64,000 nt of DNA, taken from contig NZ_JARBFX010000005.1 of NCBI RefSeq assembly GCF_028863665.1, positions 248,001-312,000 of the forward strand. Reading direction: 5' to 3'. Every line of letters begins with the position of its first letter. Position 1 is the first letter of the stretch. Of this stretch, positions 21,664 through 29,173 are shown in pieces. A model generated the notes under the pieces. It had not been told where the DNA came from and did no database searches. It saw only the letters and a list, made by a program, of their open reading frames with translations. The position numbers were made by a program, and so were the translations under genes. Source of the DNA: Aquabacter sediminis (GTDB taxonomy: Bacteria > Pseudomonadota > Alphaproteobacteria > Rhizobiales > Xanthobacteraceae).

Positions 21664-21693
21664 GGCATAGGAGGGAAGAATGTAACCTGTCAA
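21664..21693 (-). promoter_or_regulatory. Promoter of the alpha/beta hydrolase gene
   Basis: Minus strand: TTGACA (21693-21688), an 18-base spacer and TATGCC (21669-21664), about 72 bases before the start codon. The -35 lies inside the palindrome 21682-21712. Confidence 0.55.
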
Positions 21694-21712
21694 ATATTAT
21701 TTTATAGGTTAC
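21682..21712. promoter_or_regulatory. 31-base near-perfect palindrome, candidate operator
   Basis: Two 15-base half-sites read GTAACCTGTCAAATA and, on the other strand, GTAACCTATAAAATA: 13 of 15 match around one central base. It is AT-rich in a very GC-rich region, spans the hydrolase -35 and covers the last codons of the LysR gene. A dimeric repressor of MarR or HxlR type would fit. No such gene is adjacent. Confidence 0.75.
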
Positions 21713-22637
21713 TTTCCTCCCCTCCGCCGGCATTCCCGGCCAGCTCGCCCAGCCGCGCACGCAGGCGCGGCACGGCGAAATCCACGAAGCTGCGTACCTT
21801 GGCGGCGGCAAGGCGCGCCTCGGGATGCACCACATGCACGGGCATGGGCGGCGGCTCGAAGTCTTCCAGCAGCAGCCGCAACCGCCCGTCTTTCACCGCA
21901 TCCGCCACCTGATAGGACAGGACGCAGGTGATGCCCCGCCCCTCAATGGCGGAATCGATCGCCGCTTCCGCGCCCGTCACCGCAAGGCGCGGGCGGATCT
22001 CCACCGGCCCGCGCCCCCGGCCGGTGGGAAAGGCCCAGCCCTGGCCTTCCGAGATCTGGCCGAAGGTGATGCAGGGCAGGCCGGAGAGGTCATCGGGCGT
22101 CGCGATGGGGGGCAGGCGTTCCAGCAGCGCAGGGCTGGCGCAGACCACCCGGCGCACCTCGCCCACGCGGCGCGCAATCAGCCCGGAATCCGGCAGGCGC
22201 CCGATGCGGATGGCCACGTCCATCCCCTCGTCCACCAGATGCACCATCCGATCGAGCAGCAGGAGGCGGCCCTGCACTTCGCTGTGCGCATCGAGGAAAT
22301 CGTCCAGGATCGGGCGCACATGGCGGCGCCCGAACACCGCCGGCGCGGTGAGGGTGAGCACACCGCGCGGGGCGAGGTGCTCGCCCGAGGCCTGGGCGAA
22401 GGCCTCGTCATAATCGGCCAGCAGCCGCCGGCAGGCCATGAGATGGCGTTCCCCCGCCTCGGTGAGGTGCAGCGCGCGGGTGGTGCGCCGCAGGAGGCGC
22501 GTGCCCACCTGCTCCTCCAGGTCCGAAAGCGCACGGGACACGGCTGTGGGCGAACGCCCCAGGCGCCGGGCGGCAGCGGCGAGGCCCCCCGCATCCACCG
22601 CCAGCACAAAGGCCCGCATGGCGTCGATCCGGTCCAT
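21702..22637 (-). CDS. LysR-family transcriptional regulator
   Basis: A 311-residue LysR protein. The N-terminal HTH (MDRIDAMRAFVLAVDAGGLAAAARRLGRSPTAVSRALSD, shown in part) is of the CrgA/DmlR-like group, and a periplasmic-binding-like effector domain covers about 90-295. It is divergent from the carboxymuconolactone decarboxylase-like/PNPOx pair at 22768, so probably regulates that pair. A hairpin-like palindrome (22661-22679) lies in the shared 130-base promoter region. Its 3' end overlaps the operator-like palindrome of the downstream hydrolase gene. Confidence 0.88.
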   Translation of the reverse strand: MDRIDAMRAFVLAVDAGGLAAAARRLGRSPTAVSRALSDLEEQVGTRLLRRTTRALHLTEAGERHLMACRRLLADYDEAFAQASGEHLAPRGVLTLTAPAVFGRRHVRPILDDFLDAHSEVQGRLLLLDRMVHLVDEGMDVAIRIGRLPDSGLIARRVGEVRRVVCASPALLERLPPIATPDDLSGLPCITFGQISEGQGWAFPTGRGRGPVEIRPRLAVTGAEAAIDSAIEGRGITCVLSYQVADAVKDGRLRLLLEDFEPPPMPVHVVHPEARLAAAKVRSFVDFAVPRLRARLGELAGNAGGGEESNL

Positions 22638-22660
22638 TTCCGATTCCCTTCGTGCGAGAA

Positions 22661-22679
22661 CCGCAAGAATGTCTTGCGG
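22661..22679. promoter_or_regulatory. Palindrome in the LysR divergent promoter
   Basis: Eight-base perfect arms CCGCAAGA and TCTTGCGG separated by ATG, 24 bases from the LysR start codon. A likely LysR recognition site in the divergent promoter. Confidence 0.6.
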
Positions 22680-22767
22680 CTTATGTCCATTCTACGCAGC
22701 AATGGGCGCGGATATTTCATGGCGCACCGGCCAAATCGGCCGCCTGCTCCATGAAAGGACAAGAGCC

Positions 22768-23307
22768 ATGACCCGCATCCCCGGCGTCGACCCCACCACC
22801 GCCACGGGCCGCAGCGCGGACCTGCTCGGCGCCATCAAGGCCAAGCTGGGCGTGGTGCCCAACCTCTATCGCGTCGTCGCCCATTCGCCCGCCGTGCTGG
22901 AGGCGACGCTCGCCTCCGGCGAGACGCTCAATGGCGGCGTGCTCACCGCCCGCCAGCGCGAGGCCATCGCCATAGCCACGGCCGAGGCCAATGGCTGCGA
23001 CTATTGCCTCTCCGCCCATGTGCTGCTGGGCCGTGGCGCGGGCCTGACCGAGCCGCAGATCGCCGCTGCCCGCCATGGCGAAAGCGGGGATGCCACCTTC
23101 GACGCGATCCTCGCCTTCACCCGCGCCTTGCTGGAAAAGAAGGGCCATGTGAGCGATGCCGAGATCGCGGCTTTGCGCGCCGCCGGTCTTGGCGATGACG
23201 CGCTGGTGGAGATCGTGGCGCAGGTGACGCGCAACATCTTCACCAATTATCTCAACCATGTGGCCCGCACCGAGATCGATTTCCCCGTGGTGCGCACCGC
23301 CGCCTGA
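22768..23307 (+). CDS. Carboxymuconolactone decarboxylase/AhpD-fold protein
   Basis: A 179-residue AhpD-like protein. The redox CxxC with downstream His is visible: AEANGCDYCLSAHVLLG (about 70-87). This is the peroxidase-related signature (ExxxCxxCxxxH) found in thiol-dependent alkylhydroperoxidases, and a true decarboxylase function is unlikely. The ATG at 22768 is chosen for AAAGGACAAGAG upstream; the frame is open to 22438 inside the LysR gene. It is the first gene after the divergent LysR regulator, followed 63 bases later by a PNPOx-like gene. The two probably form an oxidative- or electrophile-response pair. Confidence 0.85.
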   Translation: MTRIPGVDPTTATGRSADLLGAIKAKLGVVPNLYRVVAHSPAVLEATLASGETLNGGVLTARQREAIAIATAEANGCDYCLSAHVLLGRGAGLTEPQIAAARHGESGDATFDAILAFTRALLEKKGHVSDAEIAALRAAGLGDDALVEIVAQVTRNIFTNYLNHVARTEIDFPVVRTAA

Positions 23308-23370
23308 GCGGCCTTCGACACAGACGGGGCGGCCGTGACGCCGCCCTGGATCCCCCATGGGAGACCTGTC

Positions 23371-23997
23371 ATGACGCAAAGCACATGCGACATCGCCTTC
23401 ACCCCCACCATCCGCGCCGAACAGGAGCGGCGGGGCTCGCGCGCCCGCTATGCGGCGGTGGAGGCACAGGGCGGCTTCCGCGGTGATCTCTCGGAGTTTC
23501 CGCGCGGCTTCCTCGCCCGCGTGGATACGGCGTTTCTGGGGACGGCCAATTTGGAAGGCCAGCCCTACGTCCAGCATCGGGGCGGCCCGCCGGGCTTCAT
23601 CCGCATCGCGGACGACCATCATCTCGTGATGGCGGACTTCCGGGGCAACCGGCAATACATCTCCACCGGAAATCTCGCGGACAATCCCAAGGCCTTCCTG
23701 TTCCTGATGGATTACGAGAACCGCCACCGCATCAAGCTGTGGGGCCGCGCCCGCATGAGCGACGACATCGCGACCTATGCCGAGGTGCTGGGCATCGATC
23801 CCGCTGACCGTAAGGTGGAGCAGGTGCTCGTCTTCCAGGTGGAGGCCTGGGATGTGAACTGCCAGGCCCACATCCCCCAGAAGGTGGACGCCGCCGCTGC
23901 CGCCCGCGTGGTGCTGGCGCTCCGCGCGCGCCTGGAGGCCGTGGAGGCGGAGAATGCGGAATTGCGGGAGCTGCTGAAGCCTGGGGGCGGCGCCTGA
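23371..23997 (+). CDS. Pyridoxamine 5'-phosphate oxidase-like flavoprotein
   Basis: A 208-residue FMN-binding split-barrel protein. The segment FLGTANLEGQPYVQHRGGPPGFI (partly shown) and RQYISTGNLADNPKAFLFLMDY are typical of PNPOx-like family members annotated as general stress or FMN-binding proteins. A C-terminal coiled-coil helix (about 175-205, ending ENAELRELLKPG) may help dimerise. The start at 23371 is preferred over 23335 because GGGAGA precedes it. Same operon as the AhpD-fold gene upstream. The enzymatic role is unknown. Confidence 0.82.
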   Translation: MTQSTCDIAFTPTIRAEQERRGSRARYAAVEAQGGFRGDLSEFPRGFLARVDTAFLGTANLEGQPYVQHRGGPPGFIRIADDHHLVMADFRGNRQYISTGNLADNPKAFLFLMDYENRHRIKLWGRARMSDDIATYAEVLGIDPADRKVEQVLVFQVEAWDVNCQAHIPQKVDAAAAARVVLALRARLEAVEAENAELRELLKPGGGA

Positions 23998-24045
23998 ACG
24001 CGTGGGCGTCTCGAAGGCACCGACCCCATGGCGTCGCTGAGCGCC

Positions 24046-24825
24046 TCAGAAGGGGGCGGGCCCCATGGTCCGCCGCGCATAATAGGCGAAGGCGGCGGCG
24101 TTGCGCTTGGGGGTGTTGATCCAATCGCGCGCCTCGCGGGCGAGGTTGGGGTCGATCGGCTGGATCGGCCCCGCCGCCATCGCGGCCAGCTGCATCTTCG
24201 CCGCGCGCTCGAAGGCCAGGGCGATGATGCAGGCTTCTTCAACCGTGCGTCCCGCCACCAGCAGGCCGTGATGGGCCAGAAGCAGCGCGCGCTTGGTGCC
24301 CAGCGCCGCCGAGATCAATTCTCCCTCGTCATTGCCCACCGGAACGCCGGGCCATTTGGGCACGAAGGCGACATCCTCATAAAGGATGCAGGTGTCCATG
24401 TGGGACACTTGGAGGGGCACCTCCAGCATGCTGAGGGCGGCGGTGTGGAAGGCGTGGCTGTGAACGATGCAGGTCACGTCCGGCCGCGCCCGATAGACCC
24501 AGGAGTGGAAGCGGTTGGCGGGGTTCGGCATGCCCGTGCCTTCCAGCACGCGCAGATGCTCGTCCACCAGCAGGAGATTGTCGGGGCTGATCTCGTCGAA
24601 GCCGAGGCCGAGGCGTTGCGTCAGGAAGGTGCCGTGCGTTTCCCCGCGGGCGGTGATCTGCCCTGCAAGCCCTGAGTCATGCCCGTTATAAAACAGGATG
24701 CGGCAGGTGAGGGCCACCTTCTCCCGCATGGTGTAGGCGCCCTCGTCCAGGTGCGCGCGCATCTCGTCCTGCGACCTCACCATCAGGCTGGTCTTGTCGA
24801 GGCTGAAGCTGTCCGGCTGCCCCAT
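24046..24825 (-). CDS. Class II aldolase/adducin-family protein
   Basis: A 259-residue class II aldolase. Metal-binding histidines appear in IVHSHAFHTAALS and in LLAHHGLLVAGRTVEEA, and the upstream GLAGQITAR segment is typical. The family includes fuculose-phosphate aldolases and decarboxylases of hydroxy-acids. Start choice: AGGAG at 24838-24834 is 8 bases from the ATG at 24825 but only 2 from an in-frame ATG at 24831. The latter would overlap the upstream GST stop (ATGA), so it remains possible. Third gene in a run after a tricarboxylate-type binding protein and a GST. Confidence 0.85.
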   Translation of the reverse strand: MGQPDSFSLDKTSLMVRSQDEMRAHLDEGAYTMREKVALTCRILFYNGHDSGLAGQITARGETHGTFLTQRLGLGFDEISPDNLLLVDEHLRVLEGTGMPNPANRFHSWVYRARPDVTCIVHSHAFHTAALSMLEVPLQVSHMDTCILYEDVAFVPKWPGVPVGNDEGELISAALGTKRALLLAHHGLLVAGRTVEEACIIALAFERAAKMQLAAMAAGPIQPIDPNLAREARDWINTPKRNAAAFAYYARRTMGPAPF

Positions 24826-24827
24826 AT

Positions 24828-25475
24828 TCATATCTCCTGTCTGGATTCGGTCAGCTCCGGCCGGCCGGGAAAAAGGGGCTCGTAGCCCGGCAGGGCCTCG
24901 ATGCGCCGCAGCCAGCGGGTGATGGCGGGAAACTGCCCCATGTCCAGGCCGCCCATGGCGGCAAGACGCGTATAGGGATAGAGGGCGACATCGGCGATGC
25001 TTGGATGGGACGGGGTCGCCACCCACCCGCTCTCCCCCGCGGCTGCCAGCCGGGCCTCCAGCTGCCACAGGGCGTCTTGCGCCTGATGGCGCCAGTGCGC
25101 GAGCTGGTCGGGGGGCAAGGGCCAGTCTGGATGAAGCGCCAGATGCAAGCGCAACTGGGCCAGCGGATGCATGTGCTGGGACTGCTCGAAGGACAGCCAG
25201 CGCAGCACTTCGGCTTGCTCAAGCCGCGCCTTGGGCCACCACAGCGTGCCGTCCGCCAGATAGAACAGGATTGCCAGGGATTCCGATAAGGTCCGCCCGT
25301 CCGGCAGCTGGAGGACAGGCACCTGGCGCAGGGCATTCAAGGCCGCAAAGGCCTCGGTTTTCAGGTCGCCGCGGTCGATGGACAGCGATGTGCGCTCCAG
25401 CCGGAGGCCCAGGAAGCCCGCCAGCAGCCGCACCTTCCAGGCATTGCCGGAGCGCTGTGTGTCGTAGATGCGCAT
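24828..25475 (-). CDS. Glutathione S-transferase family protein
   Basis: A 215-residue GST. The N-terminal thioredoxin-like domain reads MRIYDTQRSGNAWKVRLLAG, with ALRQVPVLQLPDGRTLSESLAIL holding the cis-Pro and Ser that contact glutathione. The all-helical C-terminal domain has the N-capping region SIADVALYPYTRLA. The frame extends to 25556, but MRIYDTQ at 25475 is the expected start. It sits 7 bases after the Bug-type binding protein gene. The combination with a class II aldolase suggests catabolism of an imported organic acid. Confidence 0.88.
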   Translation of the reverse strand: MRIYDTQRSGNAWKVRLLAGFLGLRLERTSLSIDRGDLKTEAFAALNALRQVPVLQLPDGRTLSESLAILFYLADGTLWWPKARLEQAEVLRWLSFEQSQHMHPLAQLRLHLALHPDWPLPPDQLAHWRHQAQDALWQLEARLAAAGESGWVATPSHPSIADVALYPYTRLAAMGGLDMGQFPAITRWLRRIEALPGYEPLFPGRPELTESRQEI

Positions 25476-25482
25476 CGGGCCC

Positions 25483-26490
25483 TCACTGGATGCTGATGTG
25501 AGCGGCTTCAACCACTTTCGACCAGCGCTCGGTCTCGGCCGCGATATGCCGGGCATAGGCTTGGCTTCCGACGGGCATGGGCTCGATGCCCAATTCCTGG
25601 AACCGCGCCAGGAGGGTGGGGTCCGCCAGGACCTGTGCGAGCGCGTCCCGGAGCACCGTCACCCGGCTGTCGGGCGTTCCGGCCGGGGCCAGAAGGGCGT
25701 TCCAGGAACTGACCACCATGCCTTCCACGCCCTGCTCGGCGGTGGTCGGCAAATCGGGGAACGCGGCACTTCGCTTGGTGTCCGTGATGGCGAGGGCCTT
25801 CAGGCGTCCGCTGGCCTGGTGGGGCATCACCACGGGGATGGCGTCGCACACGATCTGGATCTGGCCGCTCAGCGCACCGTTGACGGCGTCGCCGCCGCTT
25901 TTGAACGGGATGTGCTCGATCTTCGTCCCGGTCAGAAGTTCAAGCAGCTCCAGGGCCAGATGGGGCGAGGAGCCGTTGCCGGCGGAGCCGAAATTCAGCT
26001 TGCCCGGTTCGGCCTTCGCCCGCTCCACGAGCGCCTTCAGGCTGTTCACGTCGAGCGCGGGGGAGACGGCGATGACATAGGGAGAATTGCTGACCAGGGA
26101 AATCGGGACAAAGCTGGCGGGGTCATAGGACAGGCGCGGATAGATCATCTTGTTGACGACCTGCGTGCCCACGGTTCCCAGAAGAAGCGTGTAGCCATCC
26201 GGCGCCGCAGTGGCCACCGACTGGGCGGCCGTGGCTCCTCCCGCTCCCGGGCGGTTCACCACCACCACCGGCTGGCCCAGCCGGTCCGACAGGCCCTGGG
26301 CCACGAGCCGCGCCACCACATCGGTGATGCCACCGGCCCCGAAGGGGACCACCAGCTTGATGGGCCGCGTCGGAAAGCCGTCCTGCGCCTGCACAGGGCT
26401 CACGCCGCCCGCCAATGCCCACGCCGCCAATGCCCACGCCGCCAAGACGCAGAGGCCAGCCAGGAGCCCCCTGGTACGATGCCTCAACAT
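25483..26490 (-). CDS. Tripartite tricarboxylate transporter binding protein (Bug family)
   Basis: A 335-residue periplasmic binding protein of the TctC/Bug family. A signal peptide (1-36) precedes FPTRPIKLVVPFGAGGITDVVARL, whose glycine-rich stretch is the family carboxylate-binding motif. No TctA or TctB membrane gene lies in the window, so the protein either works with distant partners or acts as a sensor, as is common for the many Bug paralogues in proteobacteria. The divergent XRE-cupin regulator gene is 85 bases away and probably controls it together with the GST and aldolase genes downstream. Confidence 0.9.
   Translation of the reverse strand: MLRHRTRGLLAGLCVLAAWALAAWALAGGVSPVQAQDGFPTRPIKLVVPFGAGGITDVVARLVAQGLSDRLGQPVVVVNRPGAGGATAAQSVATAAPDGYTLLLGTVGTQVVNKMIYPRLSYDPASFVPISLVSNSPYVIAVSPALDVNSLKALVERAKAEPGKLNFGSAGNGSSPHLALELLELLTGTKIEHIPFKSGGDAVNGALSGQIQIVCDAIPVVMPHQASGRLKALAITDTKRSAAFPDLPTTAEQGVEGMVVSSWNALLAPAGTPDSRVTVLRDALAQVLADPTLLARFQELGIEPMPVGSQAYARHIAAETERWSKVVEAAHISIQ
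26411..26440 (-). repeat. 15-base tandem duplication in a signal peptide
   Basis: GCCAATGCCCACGCC occurs twice in tandem, in frame, duplicating a WALAA-type block in the hydrophobic core of the Bug protein signal peptide. Confidence 0.9.
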
Positions 26491-26558
26491 CCGTTCCCTC
26501 CCTCGCTATGGTCTGCGGTGCGGGGGAGCAAAATCCGTTTCACAGATCGAGTCAACAA

Positions 26559-26574
26559 GTTTCTTGTAGGAAAC
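26559..26574. promoter_or_regulatory. Inverted repeat over the XRE-cupin ribosome-binding site
   Basis: GTTTC and GAAAC arms around TTGTAG, ending one base before the ATG of the XRE-cupin gene and covering its AGGA ribosome-binding site. A likely autoregulatory operator of that protein in the 85-base divergent promoter. Confidence 0.55.
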
Positions 26575-26575
26575 A

Positions 26576-27106
26576 ATGTCTCTCAGTTTCAAGCTGCTGC
26601 GCCTGCGCGCCAATCTCACTCTGGAAGAGGTCGCCCAAGCCACGGGCGTCACCCGGGGCTATCTGTCCAAGATCGAGCGGGGTCTGGTGAAGCCGTCCGT
26701 GGGCTCCGCGCTGAAGCTCGCGAAGGTGCTGAACGTGTCCGTGGACGAGCTGTTCGGCGACGCCGAAACCGGCGACGCGGTGGTCGTCACCCGCGCCGGT
26801 GAGGGCACGCCGCAGGATACGCTGCGCGGCACACCCCGGCTGGTGGCCAGCACCCGGGGCGGACATCGCATGGTCGCCTTCGTCATGAGGCCGGGCGAAG
26901 CGCGGGAGCAAAGCCATCCCATGAGCCACCATGAGGGGGACGAACTGCTTTTCGTCCTGGGCGGTCGCATCCGCCTGGAATTGCCGAGCCGGGTGGAGGA
27001 TCTCGAACGCGGGGACGCCGTCCAGTTCAATGGCGTGGTCCCGCACAAGATCACCTCGCTCAGCGGCGACGAGGCGGAGGTGCTCATCGTCATCAGGGTC
27101 GACTGA
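26576..27106 (+). CDS. XRE-family regulator with cupin domain
   Basis: A 176-residue regulator. The N-terminal HTH_3 (about 5-60; LRLRANLTLEEVAQATGVTRGYLSKIERG) is followed by a cupin_2 domain (about 95-172; MSHHEGDELLFVLGGRIRLEL). HTH-cupin proteins usually repress or activate small catabolic operons in response to the substrate bound in the cupin. Divergent from the Bug-GST-aldolase run, which is its most likely target. An inverted repeat overlapping its own ribosome-binding site suggests autorepression. Confidence 0.88.
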   Translation: MSLSFKLLRLRANLTLEEVAQATGVTRGYLSKIERGLVKPSVGSALKLAKVLNVSVDELFGDAETGDAVVVTRAGEGTPQDTLRGTPRLVASTRGGHRMVAFVMRPGEAREQSHPMSHHEGDELLFVLGGRIRLELPSRVEDLERGDAVQFNGVVPHKITSLSGDEAEVLIVIRVD

Positions 27107-27203
27107 CCTCCCGCCCTCCGCATTCCCGATCGGGGGCGGTTCGGCGCCCCTTTCCGGCGGGATGTTCGCGGCATCGCCCGCCCTTCACAGCGCCGTGACG
27201 CAT

Positions 27204-27231
27204 GTAACGGCCAAGCCGTTTCCGTCGAATG
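27204..27231 (+). promoter_or_regulatory. ECF-type promoter upstream of mtnK, GTAACG-N16-CGAATG
   Basis: GTAACG (27204-27209), exactly 16 bases, CGAATG (27226-27231). Both hexamers and the spacing are identical to the promoter in front of the ECF sigma gene at 19802-19829. The -10 ends 71 bases before the mtnK ATG. Confidence 0.7.
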
Positions 27232-27302
27232 GATCATCGGAACCCGGTCTCGCCCATCGCCCATGGGCGGCCGGCAGATCCGTCCGCTCCACGGAGACCG
27301 GC

Positions 27303-28574
27303 ATGCTCGAAAGACTGCCCGCCTATCGGCCGCTCACAGGCGCCGATTTGCCCCTGCGCCTCGCCCATCGCAGCGAGATGACCGACGCCCTCGGCCCCAT
27401 CACAGGCTGGCGCGTGCGGGAGATCGGCGACGGCAATCTCAACCTCGTCTTCGTGGTGGAGGGCGCGCGCGGCGCGCTCATCGTCAAGCAGGCGCTGCCT
27501 TATGCGCGCGTGGTGGGCGAGGGTTGGCCGCTCTCGCTGGCCCGCGCCACCTTCGAGTTTCATGCCCTGACGCGGCTCGGCGCCCGAGACCCCGGGCGCA
27601 TGCCCAAGGTGCTCGCCTTCGACGAGACGCAGGCGCTGATCGTGATGGAGCATCTGACGCCGCATCTCATCCTGCGGCGCGGGCTCATTGCGGGCGAATT
27701 CTACGGCGATCTGGGCCGGCATCTGGGCCACTATCTCGCCCGCACGCTGTTTCGCGGCTCCGACCTTCATCTTGGTCCGGCGCAGCGCAAGGCGGACACG
27801 GCCCTCTTCTGCGCCAATGTGGAATTGACGGGGATCACCGAGGATCTGGTCTTCACAGATCCCTTCCTTGACCACCCCCGCAACCGCCACACGCCGGGCC
27901 TGGAGCGGGAGGCGGCGCATGTGCGCGCAGATCGGGCGCTGAAGCTGGCCGCCTGGCAGATGAAGGCGCGCTTCGCCACGCGGTCGGAGACGCTGCTGCA
28001 CGGCGATCTTCACACCGGCTCGGTCATGGCCAGTGCCACCGATACGCGGGTGATCGACCCGGAATTCGCGGTCTATGGCCCCATGGGCTTCGATGTGGGC
28101 GCGCTCTTGGGCAATCTCTTCCTCGCCTTCTTCGCCCAGCCGGGCTTGCCGACGGGCAGCGTCGACCGAGCGGCCTATGGGGAATCCATCCTGGATCTCG
28201 CGGCCACCGTCTGGGCGAGCTTCACGGAGGAATTTTCCGCCCTCTGGCATTCCGAGCGCGTGGGAATGCTGGGCGGGCGGGATGTGTTCGAAGAACAAGG
28301 CGATCCGCGCGGCGCGCACCTCCTGCTGAAGGCGCGTCTTGGCGAAATCTGGGAGGACACGCTCGGCTTTGCCGGCATCGAGATGCATCGCCGCATTCTC
28401 GGCCTCGCCCATGCGGCGGAGTTGGAAGCGGTGGCCGATGAGCGAGTGCGCGCCGCCTGCGAGCGCCGGGCGCTGAAGGCGGGGCGGGCGCTCGCGGTGG
28501 GGCGCACGGGCTTCGCACGCATGGCGGATGTCTGCGCGCTGATGCTGGACCTGGCCGGCGGGGCGCGGCCGTGA
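27303..28574 (+). CDS. mtnK: S-methyl-5-thioribose kinase
   Basis: A 423-residue kinase of the methionine salvage pathway. It phosphorylates methylthioribose at C1. The protein-kinase-like fold shows the nucleotide loop GDGNLNLVFVV (about 39-50), the catalytic loop LLHGDLHTGSVM (Asp in HGD) and the metal-binding DPEF of VIDPEFAVYGPMGFDVG, all closely matching MtnK. The start at 27303 has GGAGA upstream and gives family length; the frame is open to 26931. No other salvage gene (mtnA, mtnB, mtnD) is in the window. An ECF-type promoter precedes it. Confidence 0.92.
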   Translation: MLERLPAYRPLTGADLPLRLAHRSEMTDALGPITGWRVREIGDGNLNLVFVVEGARGALIVKQALPYARVVGEGWPLSLARATFEFHALTRLGARDPGRMPKVLAFDETQALIVMEHLTPHLILRRGLIAGEFYGDLGRHLGHYLARTLFRGSDLHLGPAQRKADTALFCANVELTGITEDLVFTDPFLDHPRNRHTPGLEREAAHVRADRALKLAAWQMKARFATRSETLLHGDLHTGSVMASATDTRVIDPEFAVYGPMGFDVGALLGNLFLAFFAQPGLPTGSVDRAAYGESILDLAATVWASFTEEFSALWHSERVGMLGGRDVFEEQGDPRGAHLLLKARLGEIWEDTLGFAGIEMHRRILGLAHAAELEAVADERVRAACERRALKAGRALAVGRTGFARMADVCALMLDLAGGARP

Positions 28575-28594
28575 GGGCCGCCCCCGCCCCGTCG

Positions 28595-29089
28595 TCAGCG
28601 CCGCGAAATGGCGATGCGGATGGTCTCGTTCGCCGCCAGCGGCGTGCCGTCCTTGGCCATCCAGTCGGGCAAGGCGGCAAGGTCCGCCCGGTCGAGATCG
28701 AGCAAATTGATGTGCCGTCCGAGGCTCGCCACCGCCTCCAGCGGCACGCCCACGGGGCGCCCGCCAAGGCCGAACCAGCCGCCATAGGGCATCACCAGCA
28801 CGAGGCCGCCCTCCGGCGTGCGCGCCACCTCGGTGACGAAGCCGAGCGTGCGGTCGTCGAAGTCGAGGACCGCCTGGCCGATCAGGTCGCCCACGCGCGC
28901 TTTCTGGGGAAAGCGGCGCTCCATGCGCTGCTGCGGGGTGAGCCCGTCCTCCTGCGCCACCGGCTGGGTGTGCGCCCCGCCTTCGCGGCGGGTGATCTGC
29001 GGCCCGTCATCGGCGCGGGCGGGACCGGCCAGTGGCGCGGCGAGAAGCAGGGCGGCGAGCGTGGAGGTGAGAAGAAGTTGGATCTTCAT
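28595..29089 (-). CDS. Secreted PRC-barrel domain protein
   Basis: A 164-residue exported protein. A signal peptide covers 1-26 (ends GPARA). A PRC-barrel covers about 65-125, with VGDLIGQAVLDFDDRTLGFVTEV and VGVPLEAVASLGR typical of the fold. PRC-barrels form small beta-barrel adaptor surfaces; periplasmic versions are common in Hyphomicrobiales and mostly uncharacterised. It is divergent from the cytochrome b gene and converges on mtnK. Function unknown. Confidence 0.75.
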   Translation of the reverse strand: MKIQLLLTSTLAALLLAAPLAGPARADDGPQITRREGGAHTQPVAQEDGLTPQQRMERRFPQKARVGDLIGQAVLDFDDRTLGFVTEVARTPEGGLVLVMPYGGWFGLGGRPVGVPLEAVASLGRHINLLDLDRADLAALPDWMAKDGTPLAANETIRIAISRR

Positions 29090-29173
29090 TTGGATGAATG
29101 TCCGAATTGAAGTGATGAATTTAAAATATATCTGAAATTGAAATTCGTAAATCTAAATAAAGCGGGGCAGAAA

